64,000 nucleotides of DNA from the NCBI RefSeq assembly GCF_024753245.1, contig NZ_JANUGX010000003.1, forward strand, positions 124,001-188,000, in the 5' to 3' direction. Position 1 is the stretch's first letter. Each line of letters starts with the position of its first letter. The notes below the pieces were generated by a model that saw only the letters and a program-made list of their open reading frames with translations, was not told the origin of the DNA and ran no database searches. This document shows, piece by piece, positions 44,984-54,175 of the stretch. The translations under genes and the position numbers were made by a program. The stretch is from Massilia norwichensis. Lineage in GTDB: Bacteria; Pseudomonadota; Gammaproteobacteria; Burkholderiales; Burkholderiaceae_D.

Positions 44984-46219
44984 ATGGCATTCAACCTGTT
45001 CGATTCGAAAGGTACGCCCATCGAGAACCAGCGCTACACCTGGCGCGACATGGTGCGCAAGCCCCTGAGCAAACTCGACGACGACGCCTTTACCCGGGTG
45101 CGCGTCATCATCATGAACGGCATCGAGATCGAGGCGCTGCGCTTCTCGCACAGCATGGCGCGGCATCAGCGCGAGCTGCGCCTGCCGCTGGCGCTGGTAC
45201 GCCGCTCCGAGCAGCACCAGGCCACGATGATCAACTGGCTGCTGGGCCCCGACCATTCGCCGCTCGAAACCACGATCGCCTACGAGCAGGTGGCGATCGA
45301 ACTGACCGCGGCGGTTGCCCAGCGTGAACCGGACGCCTACCTGGCCCAGTGCTACCGCTACGGCCTGCTGGAAGACTTCGACCACATCTACCGCTATGCC
45401 GCGCTGCTCGACCGGCTCGAGGGCAAGGATGCGAACAACATCATCCAGAGCTATACCGACATCGTGCCGGGGCGCCCGACCTGGGAGCACCACCGCCATC
45501 CGGAAGACGACCTCCGCAATCCTTACGACCGCCGCACCGCCCACATGCTCAGCAAGATGCACGCGCTGACCATCACCGCCACCGAGCAGCAGACCCACAA
45601 CTACTACATGAACGTGGGTCCGCTGTTCTCCGACCCGATCGCGCGCCAGCTGTACGCCGAGATCGCCTCGGTCGAAGAACAGCACGTCACCCAGTACGAG
45701 TCGATGCTGGACCCGGACGAGTCCTGGCTCGAGAAATGGGTGCTGCACGAAGCGAACGAGTGCTACAACTACTACAGCATGGTCGCGTCCGAGCCGAACC
45801 GCGACATCAAGGCGATCTGGGAGCGCTTCCTCGACTACGAGCTGGGCCACTTCCACCTGGCCGCCGAGCTGTTCCAGAAATACGAGGGACGCGACGTCGC
45901 CGAGATCATCACCGGCGCCTTCGACAGCCCGATCGAGCTGAAGCCGCAGCGCGACTTCTACCGCCAGGTGCTGGCCGAGGAAGTCGACCTGCGCGCCGAC
46001 GGTCCGAACTACGTGCCGAAGGAATACGAGCCGCAGCGCAGCAAGGATTACCGCGCCATGCTGCACGGCGATGGCGAGCCGAGCGCGCCGATCTCGGCCG
46101 GCTACGTCTGGGCCCCGGGCACCGAGCTGATGCACCGCGGCGCGGCCAGCGGCGCCACGATCCCGACCGGCACCATGGCCGCCGCGCAGATCCCGGCATC
46201 CGGCGTCACCCGCCACTGA
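44984..46219 (+). CDS. Ferritin-like di-iron protein A of a two-gene operon
   Basis: A 411-residue soluble protein without signal. Residues about 190-300 hold a full four-helix di-iron pattern: Glu201 (TATEQQTH), Glu231-xx-His234 (EEQH), Glu256 or Glu259 (HEANE) and Glu286-xx-His289 (ELGH). The N-terminal half (40-140) has helices with SEQH (76-78) and EDFDH (130-134), perhaps a second, decayed bundle. The C-terminal 60 residues are Gly/Ala/Pro-rich. AGGAGAAA precedes the ATG. The next gene starts 28 bp later and is also ferritin-like. A role in iron or peroxide handling is inferred; I know no experimentally defined member. Confidence 0.75.
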   Translation: MAFNLFDSKGTPIENQRYTWRDMVRKPLSKLDDDAFTRVRVIIMNGIEIEALRFSHSMARHQRELRLPLALVRRSEQHQATMINWLLGPDHSPLETTIAYEQVAIELTAAVAQREPDAYLAQCYRYGLLEDFDHIYRYAALLDRLEGKDANNIIQSYTDIVPGRPTWEHHRHPEDDLRNPYDRRTAHMLSKMHALTITATEQQTHNYYMNVGPLFSDPIARQLYAEIASVEEQHVTQYESMLDPDESWLEKWVLHEANECYNYYSMVASEPNRDIKAIWERFLDYELGHFHLAAELFQKYEGRDVAEIITGAFDSPIELKPQRDFYRQVLAEEVDLRADGPNYVPKEYEPQRSKDYRAMLHGDGEPSAPISAGYVWAPGTELMHRGAASGATIPTGTMAAAQIPASGVTRH

Positions 46220-46247
46220 GCCAGACACTCATTCAGGAGAAATCAAG

Positions 46248-47096
46248 ATGGCTGAGAAAACCGAACACATGGGCATGAACAAGACCGGCGTGCAGATGTC
46301 GCCGCTGAACACCAAACGCATGCTCGAGGAAGACCAACGCATCCTGACCCGCGGCCAGCCGGGCGACGAAACCCAGATGGCCGAGCTGCGCCAGGGCTAC
46401 ATCCGCGAGTCGAACGGCTACGGCTCGATTCCGGTGCCGGCCACGCTCAAGGGCATGGCCGCCACCGCGCTCGACATGATGAAGGGCGACCGCCCGCAGA
46501 TCCTGATCGACAAGCTGGCCGAGCGCCTGGCCATGGAGCGCACCGCCACCCGCCTGTACGACGCGCTGCTGACCAAGCTGGCCGTGGTCGGCGAAGGCAC
46601 GCTCTCGATCAACACCGAAGACGTGGCCAGCATCCGCGGCGACGAAGCCCGCCACGCGCTGCTGATCGCCGAAGCGATCGCGTCGATCGGCGGCGACCCG
46701 ACCGCGATGACGCCGAGCGCCGACAACGTCGGCGTCGAGGCGATGGGCCTGGTGCAGGTGCTGAACGACCCGCGCTCGAGCCTGGCGCAGTCGCTGCACG
46801 CGCTGCTGACCGCCGAACTGAGCGACGGCGTGGGCTGGGAGACCCTGATCGCCCTGGCTCACGAAATGGGACACGCCGACATGGTCGAGGCTTTCGGCGA
46901 TGCTCTGCTGCAGGAGCGCAAGCACCAGCTCATGATCCAGAGCTGGTACCAGGAAGCCCTGGGGCTGGACAATGCTGCGATGACGGCAGCGGCCGGCGTC
47001 GGCCTGACCGGACGGGCCGACCTGGCCATGCCCGACGGCCCCGGCGTGCCGGCGCCGGGCGACCCGGGCACGCCGCGCCCCGGATCGACCTCCTGA
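46248..47096 (+). CDS. Ferritin-like di-iron protein B of a two-gene operon
   Basis: A 282-residue protein with a canonical di-iron ligand set in the expected helix order: Glu97 (LAMERTA), Glu133-xx-His136 (DEARH), Glu190 (LTAEL) and Glu223-xx-His226 (QERKH). The first 60 residues are polar and Met/Gln-rich; the last 40 are a Gly/Pro-rich tail (GPGVPAPGDPGTPRPG). No signal peptide. AGGAGAAATCAAG supplies the ribosome site. The two ferritin-like proteins have different lengths and may form a hetero-complex. Confidence 0.78.
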   Translation: MAEKTEHMGMNKTGVQMSPLNTKRMLEEDQRILTRGQPGDETQMAELRQGYIRESNGYGSIPVPATLKGMAATALDMMKGDRPQILIDKLAERLAMERTATRLYDALLTKLAVVGEGTLSINTEDVASIRGDEARHALLIAEAIASIGGDPTAMTPSADNVGVEAMGLVQVLNDPRSSLAQSLHALLTAELSDGVGWETLIALAHEMGHADMVEAFGDALLQERKHQLMIQSWYQEALGLDNAAMTAAAGVGLTGRADLAMPDGPGVPAPGDPGTPRPGSTS

Positions 47097-47178
47097 TCCG
47101 GGGATCGCCGGCCGGATGCCTTCCTGACAAGGGCCCGGCCGGCTCCGCAGGGCCTGCCTTTTTGTCCTACAATACGGC

Positions 47179-48255
47179 ATGGCCCACATTTCGCTCGTCC
47201 TGCCTTTCGCCCTGCCCGCCCCCGAATTCGCGTCCGACCTGGTCCGTGCCCTCGACGCACCGGCCCTGGCGGCGCTATTGTCGCGTGCCTCCAGCGCCGC
47301 CTTCCACCCGCTGGAGGCGACCGCGCGCGTGCTGCCGCACGAACTCTGGATCGCGCGCCGGCTCGGCCTGGCCAAGGGCACGGCGCCCGGCATCGCCGCC
47401 AGCAGCATGCGCGGCTACGGCCTCGACCCGCTGGACGGCACCTGGTTCGTGGTCAATCCGGCCCACGTCCAGATCGGCCACAGTCACCTGATGATGGGCG
47501 ACACCCGCCAGCTCGATCTGCGCGAAGACGAAGCGCGCGCCCTGTTCGAGACCGCACGCGCATGCTGCGAGGAAGAAGGCCATGCGCTGCAGTACGGCGC
47601 CGCCGACACCTGGTTCCTGCGCGCCGACGACTGGGACGGCATCCAGACCGCCAGCCCCGACGCCGCGGTCGGCATGAACCTGACCGACTGGGTGCCGAGC
47701 GGCGCCCAGTCGCGCGCCTTCCGCAAGCTGCAGAACGAGGTGCAGGTCAGCTGGTACACCCATCCCGCCAACGCCGCGCGCGAAGCCCGCGGCCGGGCGC
47801 CGATCAATGCGATCTGGCCCTGGTGCGCGGCCAGCAGCGCCGCCGAGCACGCGCAGATGCTGGTGGCGCGCGCCGCCGGCAAGCTGGCGCCGCGCCCGGC
47901 GGTCTCGACTTACGCCACGCCCGGTTGGCTGACCAGCCTGGCCGACCAGCGCCTGAGCGAGCTCACCGACATCGCCGCCAGGCTGACGACGGCCGACGCC
48001 GCCGAGGGCGGCCGCATGCTGGTCTGCGGCAGCATGGCGGGCGCCGCCATTGCGGCCGACTGGCACGCCTGGCTGCAGGAAATGCATGCCCTGGAGGCGG
48101 CGCTGTTCGCGCCGCTGCTGGCGGCCCTGAAGCAGGGCCGCATCAAGTCGCTGCGGCTGGTGCTGAGCCACCGCGACGGCCACCTCGACACCACGACGAC
48201 ACCGATGGCCCAGCGCAAATTCTGGCGCCGTCCGACTTTGGAACGCCTGATTTGA
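47179..48255 (+). CDS. recJ-linked phosphoglycerate mutase-like conserved protein
   Basis: A 358-residue cytosolic protein (MAHISLVLPFALPAPE). It contains SSMRGYGLDPLDGTWFVVNPAHVQIGHSHLMM, quoted in part, RKLQNEVQVSWYTHPANAAREARG and PINAIWPWCAAS, segments I associate with proteins found just upstream of recJ in Burkholderiales and variously called phosphoglycerate-mutase-like or RpfE-type regulatory proteins. No catalytic motif can be assigned with confidence. Its stop overlaps the recJ start by 4 bp, so the two are co-expressed. Confidence 0.72.
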   Translation: MAHISLVLPFALPAPEFASDLVRALDAPALAALLSRASSAAFHPLEATARVLPHELWIARRLGLAKGTAPGIAASSMRGYGLDPLDGTWFVVNPAHVQIGHSHLMMGDTRQLDLREDEARALFETARACCEEEGHALQYGAADTWFLRADDWDGIQTASPDAAVGMNLTDWVPSGAQSRAFRKLQNEVQVSWYTHPANAAREARGRAPINAIWPWCAASSAAEHAQMLVARAAGKLAPRPAVSTYATPGWLTSLADQRLSELTDIAARLTTADAAEGGRMLVCGSMAGAAIAADWHAWLQEMHALEAALFAPLLAALKQGRIKSLRLVLSHRDGHLDTTTTPMAQRKFWRRPTLERLI

Positions 48256-49949
48256 AGACCCGTATTGCCACCCGCCCCTGCCCCGGCCGCGAAAGCGAAC
48301 AGCTGGCCCGCGGCGGGATCCACCCCGTGCTGGCGCGCGTGTATGCCGCGCGCGGCCTGAGCGACCCGCGCGAGCTGGCCAGCGAGCTGCAGGCCCTGCT
48401 GCCGCCCGCCGCGCTGCTGCAGATCGACGCCGCCGCCGTGTATCTGGCGGACGCGATCGCCGCGCGCAAGAAGATGACCATCGTCGCCGACTACGACTGC
48501 GACGGCGCCACCGCCTGCGCGACCGCCCTGCGCGGCCTGCGCGCGATGGGCGCGAACGTCGACTACATCGTGCCGAACCGCTTCGAATACGGCTACGGCC
48601 TGACGCCGGAGATCGTCGAGCTGACCGCGCGCTCGACCGCACCCGACATCATCATCACGGTGGATAACGGCATCGCCAGCATCGACGGCGTGGAAGCGGC
48701 GCGTGCGCGCGGCATCGAAGTCGTGGTCACCGATCACCACCTGCCGGGCGACGCCCTGCCCGACGCGCGCGTGATCGTCAATCCGAACCAGCCCGAATGC
48801 GGCTTCCCCAGCAAGCACCTGGCCGGGGTCGGCGTGGTGTTTTACGTGCTGCTGGCGCTGCGCGCTGAACTGCGCAAGCGCGGCGTATTCGACGCCGGCA
48901 CCCAACCGAAGCTCGATTCGCTGCTCGACCTCGTGGCGCTGGGCACCGTGGCCGACGTGGTCAAGCTCGACACCAACAACCGCATCCTGGTCGCGCAGGG
49001 CCTGAAGCGCATGCGTGCCGGGCGCATGCATCCTGGGGTCGCCGCGCTGTTCCGGGTGGCGGGCCGCGAAGCCCGCAGTGCCTCGCCATTCGACCTCGGC
49101 TTTGCCCTGGGGCCGCGCCTGAACGCCGCCGGCCGCCTGGAAGACATGTCGCTCGGGATCGAGTGCCTGGTGACCGACGACGAAGAGCGTGCCTGGCAGA
49201 TCGCCCAGCAGCTCAACGAGATCAACCTGAAGCGCCGCGAGATCGAGGCCGAGATGCAGGACACCGCCCTCTTGCATCTCGACGATTTCAAGCCGGCGGA
49301 CGCCAGCACCATCGCCGTGTTCGACGACGGCTGGCACCAGGGCGTGATCGGCATCGTCGCCTCGCGCCTGAAAGAGAAGTTCTACCGGCCGACGATCACC
49401 TTCGCGCCCGCCGGCGACGGCTGGATCAAGGGTTCCGGACGCTCGATCCCGGGCTTCCACCTGCGCGACGCGCTGGACCTGGTGTCCAAGCGCGTGCCTG
49501 GCCTGATCGACAAATTCGGCGGCCACGCGATGGCGGCCGGGCTGTCGATCCGTCTCGAACACTTCGACACCTTCCGCGAGGCTTTCGAGGCGGTCGGCCG
49601 CGGCTGGCTCAGCGAAGCCCAGCTGGAAAGGGTGGTCGAGACCGACGGTCCGCTGGAAGAAGACTGCTACTCGGTGCAGTTCATCGAGCTGCTGGACGGC
49701 CAGGTCTGGGGCCAGGGCTTCGCGCCGCCGGTGTTCTGCGACGAGTTCCGCGTGGTCAGCCAGCGCATCCTGAAGGACCGCCACCTGAAGCTGCTGCTGG
49801 AGCGGAACGGCCGGCGCTACGACGCGATCTGGTTCGGCAACACCGCTTCGCTGGGCGAGCGGGCGCGGGTCGCGTTCCGGCTGGATGCCAACGAATACAA
49901 CGGCGTGACCAAGGTGCAGCTGCTGGTCGAGCACGCCGAGCCCGCGTGA
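48252..49949 (+). CDS. recJ: Single-stranded-DNA-specific exonuclease RecJ
   Basis: A 565-residue 5'-3' exonuclease used in recombination and mismatch repair. DHH-domain motifs: ADYDCDGATA, TVDNGIAS and VVTDHHLPGD; later GLGPRLNAAGRLEDM-type ALGPRLNAAGR, and the DHHA1 motif GGHAMAAGLSI. The start is TTG 48252, which overlaps the upstream stop (TTGA); no ATG lies near and the sequence from KTRIATRPCPG on matches RecJ N-termini. Confidence 0.95.
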   Translation: MKTRIATRPCPGRESEQLARGGIHPVLARVYAARGLSDPRELASELQALLPPAALLQIDAAAVYLADAIAARKKMTIVADYDCDGATACATALRGLRAMGANVDYIVPNRFEYGYGLTPEIVELTARSTAPDIIITVDNGIASIDGVEAARARGIEVVVTDHHLPGDALPDARVIVNPNQPECGFPSKHLAGVGVVFYVLLALRAELRKRGVFDAGTQPKLDSLLDLVALGTVADVVKLDTNNRILVAQGLKRMRAGRMHPGVAALFRVAGREARSASPFDLGFALGPRLNAAGRLEDMSLGIECLVTDDEERAWQIAQQLNEINLKRREIEAEMQDTALLHLDDFKPADASTIAVFDDGWHQGVIGIVASRLKEKFYRPTITFAPAGDGWIKGSGRSIPGFHLRDALDLVSKRVPGLIDKFGGHAMAAGLSIRLEHFDTFREAFEAVGRGWLSEAQLERVVETDGPLEEDCYSVQFIELLDGQVWGQGFAPPVFCDEFRVVSQRILKDRHLKLLLERNGRRYDAIWFGNTASLGERARVAFRLDANEYNGVTKVQLLVEHAEPA

Positions 49950-49958
49950 CGTAACGGC

Positions 49959-50357
49959 GTGACCGCGAAGATCGATCCGCAGCAAGTCGAGTTCAGCGCG
50001 ATCCGGGCCCAGGGTCCGGGCGGCCAGAACGTCAACAAGGTCTCCTGCGCGGTGCACGCCCGCTTCGACATCGCCGCGTCCTCGCTGCCTTCGTATGTGA
50101 AGGAACGCCTGCTGGCGATGCGCGACAGCCGCATCACGCTTGATGGCGTGGTGGTCCTGAAGGCCCAGCAATCGCGCAGCCTGGAAGCAAACAAGGAAGA
50201 CGCGCTGCGGCGTTTGCAGGAGATGGTCGACCAGGCCAGCGTGGTGCAGGCAGTGCGGCGACCCACCAAACCGACGCGCGGCTCGCAGCGCCGCCGGCTG
50301 GACTCCAAGACAAAGAGCGGCCAAGTCAAGGCCCTACGCGGCAAAGTCAGAGAATAA
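49959..50357 (+). CDS. arfB: Peptidyl-tRNA hydrolase ArfB (ribosome rescue)
   Basis: A 132-residue class I release-factor-like protein. The catalytic GGQ is in AIRAQGPGGQNVNKV, and a basic C-terminal tail (RRLDSKTKSGQVKALRGKVRE) enters the empty mRNA channel of stalled ribosomes. The start is GTG 49959, 9 bp after recJ. A long inverted repeat follows directly. Confidence 0.94.
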   Translation: MTAKIDPQQVEFSAIRAQGPGGQNVNKVSCAVHARFDIAASSLPSYVKERLLAMRDSRITLDGVVVLKAQQSRSLEANKEDALRRLQEMVDQASVVQAVRRPTKPTRGSQRRRLDSKTKSGQVKALRGKVRE

Positions 50358-50360
50358 TCA

Positions 50361-50432
50361 AACCGGGGTCAGACACCGATTTTTGGCAATTGCTCACGGG
50401 CTCTTGCCAGAATTTGGTGTCTGACCCCGGTT
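50361..50432. repeat. Long perfect inverted repeat, possible bidirectional terminator
   Basis: AACCGGGGTCAGACACC (50361-50377) is exactly complementary to GGTGTCTGACCCCGGTT (50416-50432), and inner bases (TTTTTGGCAA with TTGCCAGAA) extend the stem. It lies between convergent genes. The TGTCTGACCCCGG half is, from memory, a common intergenic motif in Massilia-like genomes. Confidence 0.85.
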
Positions 50433-50441
50433 CTATGCAGG

Positions 50442-50915
50442 TCAAGGTGTGTCGACTTTTGGCTTGCAATTGCACGGCGCATCGCCGCGGTCGAATACCA
50501 CGCGCCAGCGGCCCGGCGCTTCCAGGCGCCAGATCGAGTTGAAGCGGCCGACTTTTTTGCCGCTGGCGTCGTAGACCGGTCCGCCGCTATAGGCCAAGGT
50601 GCCGGAATCGACCACCTCGACCTCTTCCGGCTCCCAGGAGAACGGCGCCTGCGGGCCGTCGTAGTATTTGCGCCAGGCGCTGGCGACGGCTTCGCGGCCG
50701 CGCAGCGCGCTGTTGCCGGGGCCGGAGAAGAACACGGCCTCGTCGGCCAGAAAGGACGCGAAGGCCGCGTGGTCGCGCGCCTTCATGGTCGCTGCGAAGG
50801 CGCGCTCGTGCTCCGTCACCTGCTTCTTCAGCTCGGCATTGGTCGGCCGCGCCGCGCTGGCGACCGCCAGCATGAGCATACTGATGCACAAAACCCCAAT
50901 CGACAGCAGACGCAT
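50442..50915 (-). CDS. Secreted SnoaL/DUF4440-like protein
   Basis: A 157-residue protein with a signal peptide (cleaved near ASAA) and an NTF2-like cone fold: VTEHERAFAATMKARDHAAFASFLADEAVFFSG, cited in part, LRGREAVASAWRKYYDGP, FSWEPEEVEVVDSGTLAYSGG and WRLEAPGRWRVVFDRGD. These are the DUF4440 landmarks. Enzyme or binding role unknown. A CNCK Cys pair lies near the end. Confidence 0.87.
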   Translation of the reverse strand: MRLLSIGVLCISMLMLAVASAARPTNAELKKQVTEHERAFAATMKARDHAAFASFLADEAVFFSGPGNSALRGREAVASAWRKYYDGPQAPFSWEPEEVEVVDSGTLAYSGGPVYDASGKKVGRFNSIWRLEAPGRWRVVFDRGDAPCNCKPKVDTP

Positions 50916-51008
50916 GCGTCCTCCGGTATCTTGAGTAAGGCTTGGTAATCAAACAATTTTGTCACGGCAATACCGTTTGCACAAGCGGCTTGCAAGGACT
51001 CCGGAAGT

Positions 51009-51024
51009 GGAGTATAAATACTCC
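51009..51024 (+). promoter_or_regulatory. Palindromic operator and promoter of the parS-RES pair
   Basis: GGAGTAT-AA-ATACTCC, a 7-bp inverted repeat, overlaps a TATAAA-type -10 element and ends 17 bp before the antitoxin ATG. Antitoxins of this class repress their own promoter, so this is the best operator candidate. Confidence 0.6.
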
Positions 51025-51041
51025 AAAATCGGAGGATTCCT

Positions 51042-51479
51042 ATGAGTCTTGCTTACGCCTACCCCAAAAGCCGCTTCGAAACCGCGGTCCTCGTCGACCT
51101 CAACGACCGCGCACAGCGCGAGCGCCTGTCCAGCTCGGCGCTGAAGGGCTTCTTCCAGCTGCTCGAGGCCTGGCAGGTGCGCGACGAGGATGCGCGCGAG
51201 CTGCTCGGCGGCCTCTCTTCCTCCACCTTCTACGACTGGAAGAAGAATCCGGACCGCGTGCTGGAAGTCGACCGCATCACCCGCATCTCTTACCTGCTCG
51301 GCATCTATAAAGCACTGCACATCCTGTATGGCGACAAGCTGGCCGACGAGTGGGTCCACCTGGCCAACAGCAATCCGGTGTTCAACGGCCGCGCGCCGCT
51401 CGCCTTCATGCTGGGCGGCGGCCTGCTGGCCATGCAGACCGTGCGGCGCCTGCTCGACGCCCGCCGCGGAGGGCTTTGA
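51042..51479 (+). CDS. parS: Xre/MbcA/ParS-family antitoxin
   Basis: A 145-residue antitoxin. The N-terminal Xre-like HTH region (about 30-90) has ALKGFFQLLEAW, LSSSTFYDWKKNP and RITRISYLLGIYKALHIL; the C-terminal toxin-binding domain has WVHLANSNPVFNGRAPLAFML and ends QTVRRLLDARRGGL. GGAGGA precedes the ATG. The toxin starts at the next base after its stop, the normal order for RES systems. Confidence 0.9.
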   Translation: MSLAYAYPKSRFETAVLVDLNDRAQRERLSSSALKGFFQLLEAWQVRDEDARELLGGLSSSTFYDWKKNPDRVLEVDRITRISYLLGIYKALHILYGDKLADEWVHLANSNPVFNGRAPLAFMLGGGLLAMQTVRRLLDARRGGL

Positions 51480-52175
51480 GTGAAACTGGTACGCAAGCAG
51501 GAACCCGCCCTCACCCAGCTGCGCCAGTTCGACACCGTCCGCCTGATCCCCTCGCGCTTCGCCGATGCCGAAGACTCGGTGCTGGCGCCGCTGGCGGAAA
51601 GCGATGCCGTGCTGCGCGACCTGTTCGACCTCGACAACGCCACCAACGACCGCCTGCGCGGCGAGTCCGGGCAGCTGGCAGGCATCGGCATGGACGAGCT
51701 GGTGTTCGGCGTGCCGAACTTCCGCATGATCAATGCGGCCTACACCTATGCGCGGCCGGAAGGCAGCCGTTTCAACGACGGCGAGCGTGGCGCCTGGTAT
51801 TGCGCTTTCGAACTGGAGACGGCGCTGGCGGAGGTCAGCTTCCACAAGACCGTCGAATACCAGGAGATCGGGCGCTTCGACGACAGCGTCAGCTACCAGG
51901 CCCTGCTGGCCGACTTCACCGCCGCCTTCCACGACATCCGCGGCGACGAAGCCCATGCCGACTGCCTGGCGCCCGACAGCTACCTGGCCTCGCAAAAGCT
52001 GGCGGCCGGGCTGCTCGAGGCGGGCTCGATGGGCATCATCTATCCCAGCGTGCGCCGGCCCGCGGGCACGAATCTGGCCTGCTTCCGCCCGGCGCTGGTC
52101 GGGAATGTCCGCAAGGGCCAGGCGTATCGGTTAACATGGGCGGGTTCGCCGGCGCCGAGCGTCGACGCCATCTGA
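51480..52175 (+). CDS. RES-domain toxin (NAD-degrading or ADP-ribosylating)
   Basis: A 231-residue toxin of the RES family, named for conserved Arg, Glu and Ser: VRLIPSRF near residue 20, GSRFNDGERGAWYCAFELETALAEVSFH (cited in part) at about 98-121, and the Ser region GSMGIIYPSVR at about 184. Characterised relatives hydrolyse NAD+ or ADP-ribosylate a host protein. Start is GTG 51480, directly after the antitoxin TGA, so translation is coupled and weaker than that of the antitoxin. Confidence 0.9.
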   Translation: MKLVRKQEPALTQLRQFDTVRLIPSRFADAEDSVLAPLAESDAVLRDLFDLDNATNDRLRGESGQLAGIGMDELVFGVPNFRMINAAYTYARPEGSRFNDGERGAWYCAFELETALAEVSFHKTVEYQEIGRFDDSVSYQALLADFTAAFHDIRGDEAHADCLAPDSYLASQKLAAGLLEAGSMGIIYPSVRRPAGTNLACFRPALVGNVRKGQAYRLTWAGSPAPSVDAI

Positions 52176-52187
52176 TTCAATGAAGCC

Positions 52188-52520
52188 ATGAAAACCGATC
52201 CATTAAAAGATACCGAACTGCACGACAAGATCAACCGCGAAACCGCCCGCATCAACTGGGCCGAGCTGGAGCGCCATTTCGCCCACGGCGCCGTGGTCTG
52301 GGTGAGCCATGAGCTCGACCTGGTCGAAGCCGCCCTGCGCATCGCCCACGACGACAAGGAACATATCGTGCGCTGGATGAACGAAGGGAAGATGGCCAAG
52401 GTGTCGGACGCCCAGGCCACGGCCTGGCAAGCCGCCAACGCCCTGCTGTGGGCGTCGGTGGTCAGCCCCTTCGTGCTGGTTCAGGAAGACAAGGCGGCGC
52501 CGAAAGAGACGTTGCATTAA
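52188..52520 (+). CDS. DUF2288 family protein
   Basis: A 110-residue soluble protein with the DUF2288 pattern: DKINRETARINWAELERHFAHGAVVWVS, cited in part, LDLVEAALRIAHDDKEHIVRWMNEG and ATAWQAANALLWASVVSPFVLVQE. Function unknown. It starts 12 bp after the RES toxin but is a widespread chromosomal family, so it is probably a bystander. Confidence 0.87.
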   Translation: MKTDPLKDTELHDKINRETARINWAELERHFAHGAVVWVSHELDLVEAALRIAHDDKEHIVRWMNEGKMAKVSDAQATAWQAANALLWASVVSPFVLVQEDKAAPKETLH

Positions 52521-52527
52521 AGTCGAG

Positions 52528-52578
52528 CTTGGATTCCCGCCTTCGCGGGAAGTCGTTTCGGGCAATGCCCGGAACGAC
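52528..52578. repeat. REP-like double palindrome
   Basis: CTTGGATTCCCGCCTTCGCGGGAA gives stem TTCCCGC-CTTC-GCGGGAA, followed by a second stem CGTTTCGGGCAATGCCCGGAACG. It lies between convergent genes. The 60901 repeat has the same two-stem order. Confidence 0.8.
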
Positions 52579-52579
52579 G

Positions 52580-54175
52580 CTAGCGCACCAGTGCCCGGCT
52601 GCCGCTGCGCGACCCGGGCGCGGCCTGCTCCAGCTGGAAAGTATTCACCAGCGACGCCAGCTGATCGGCCTGCATGCGCAGCGATTGCGCCGCCGCCGAC
52701 GCTTCTTCCACCAGCGCCGCGTTCTGCAGAGTCATTTCGTCGAGCTGGGCGATGGCCCCGTCGACGCGTTCGATCTCCTCGCTCTGGGCCCGGGTCGCGC
52801 TCGAGATCTCGCCCATGATGTCGTTCACCCGGTGCACGCCATCGACCACGGTGCGCATGGTCAGCCCGGCGCGCCCCACCAGCTCGGTGCCGGCGCCGAC
52901 CTTGCTCACCGAATCCTCGATCAGCGCCTTGATTTCCTTCGCCGCCGCGGCCGAGCGGTGCGCCAGGTTGCGCACTTCGGATGCCACCACCGCGAAGCCG
53001 CGTCCCTGCTCGCCGGCGCGCGCCGCCTCGACCGCCGCATTCAACGCCAGGATATTGGTCTGGAAGGCGATGCCGTCGATGACGGCGATGATCTCGACGA
53101 TCTTCTTCGACGCATCCTGGATCAGCCCCATGGTCTCGACCACGCCCTCGACCGCGGCGCCGCCCTGGCGCGAGACCTCGGAGGCGTCGCGTGCCAGGCG
53201 GCTCGCTTCGCCGGCGTAATCGGCGTTGCGGCGCACCGACTCGATCAACTCCTTCATCGCGGAGGCGACCTGGGCCAGCTCGGCCGCCTGCGACTCGGTG
53301 CGCTGCGACAGGTCGACGTTGCCGGTCGCGATCTCGGCCGAGGCGGAAGCGATGGCATCGGTGCCGCTGCGGACCTTGCCGACGATGCCGGACAGGCTGT
53401 CGCGCATGGTGCTCATCGCCGCCAGCAGGCTGCTGGGCTGGGCGCGGCGGGTGTCGACGCTGTGCTGCAGCTGGCCGCGCGCGATCGCATGCGCCACGCT
53501 GGAGGCGTAGGCCGGCTCGCCGCCCAGTTCGCGCAGCAGGCTGCGGGTGAGGCCGATGCCGATGGCGGCGGCCAGCAGCACGCACAGCGCGCAGAAGCCG
53601 GCGATCGTCCAGCGTGCGCTGGCGGCGGTCTCGCCGGCGGCGATGCTGGCCCGCGCGCTCTCGATCTGCAACTGCTGCAGCAACGCGTCGATGTCGGCGA
53701 CGATCTTGCGGCGCAGCGGCGAGCATTCCTTGACCAGGAAGCTGCCGAAGGCCTCCATCTCGTCGGCCATGCGGTATTTGCGCGGGCGCTGGAGCTCGCG
53801 GATCATCGCGCCCATCTCTTCGCGCACGAGCGCGTACCGGGCATTGCCCTGCAGGGAGCCGTCGAGTTTGGTCAGCGCGGCCTCGGCGATGGCAACCTGC
53901 TTGTCGACCAGGTCGAGCTCGCGCATGGCATCGGCCTTGTCGGTGAAGATAAAGGCGTTGCGCGCGGCGATGCCGGTCTGGTCCAGCGCCTCGCGCAATG
54001 CGTACAGCGGTTCGAGACGGCTGCTGCGCAGGCCGTCGGCACTCGACAGGGCCTGCTCGATGCCGTTCACGCGGGCGATGGCGAACACCGCCAGCACCAG
54101 GGTCACCACCACCACGACGCTGAATGCCGCATACAGTTTTGTTGAGATTGCAACACCAGCCGCCCTGTCCTTCAT
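52580..54175 (-). CDS. Methyl-accepting chemotaxis protein
   Basis: A 531-residue chemoreceptor. TM1 at about 13-32 ([21 protein letters not shown]), a periplasmic four-helix-bundle type sensor (about 33-185), TM2 at about 190-210, a short HAMP-like region, and a signalling domain with the hairpin tip [29 protein letters not shown], quoted in part. There is no NWETF-type pentapeptide at the end. The ligand cannot be told. ATG 54175 begins [14 protein letters not shown], the usual MCP start. Confidence 0.93.
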   Translation of the reverse strand: MKDRAAGVAISTKLYAAFSVVVVVTLVLAVFAIARVNGIEQALSSADGLRSSRLEPLYALREALDQTGIAARNAFIFTDKADAMRELDLVDKQVAIAEAALTKLDGSLQGNARYALVREEMGAMIRELQRPRKYRMADEMEAFGSFLVKECSPLRRKIVADIDALLQQLQIESARASIAAGETAASARWTIAGFCALCVLLAAAIGIGLTRSLLRELGGEPAYASSVAHAIARGQLQHSVDTRRAQPSSLLAAMSTMRDSLSGIVGKVRSGTDAIASASAEIATGNVDLSQRTESQAAELAQVASAMKELIESVRRNADYAGEASRLARDASEVSRQGGAAVEGVVETMGLIQDASKKIVEIIAVIDGIAFQTNILALNAAVEAARAGEQGRGFAVVASEVRNLAHRSAAAAKEIKALIEDSVSKVGAGTELVGRAGLTMRTVVDGVHRVNDIMGEISSATRAQSEEIERVDGAIAQLDEMTLQNAALVEEASAAAQSLRMQADQLASLVNTFQLEQAAPGSRSGSRALVR

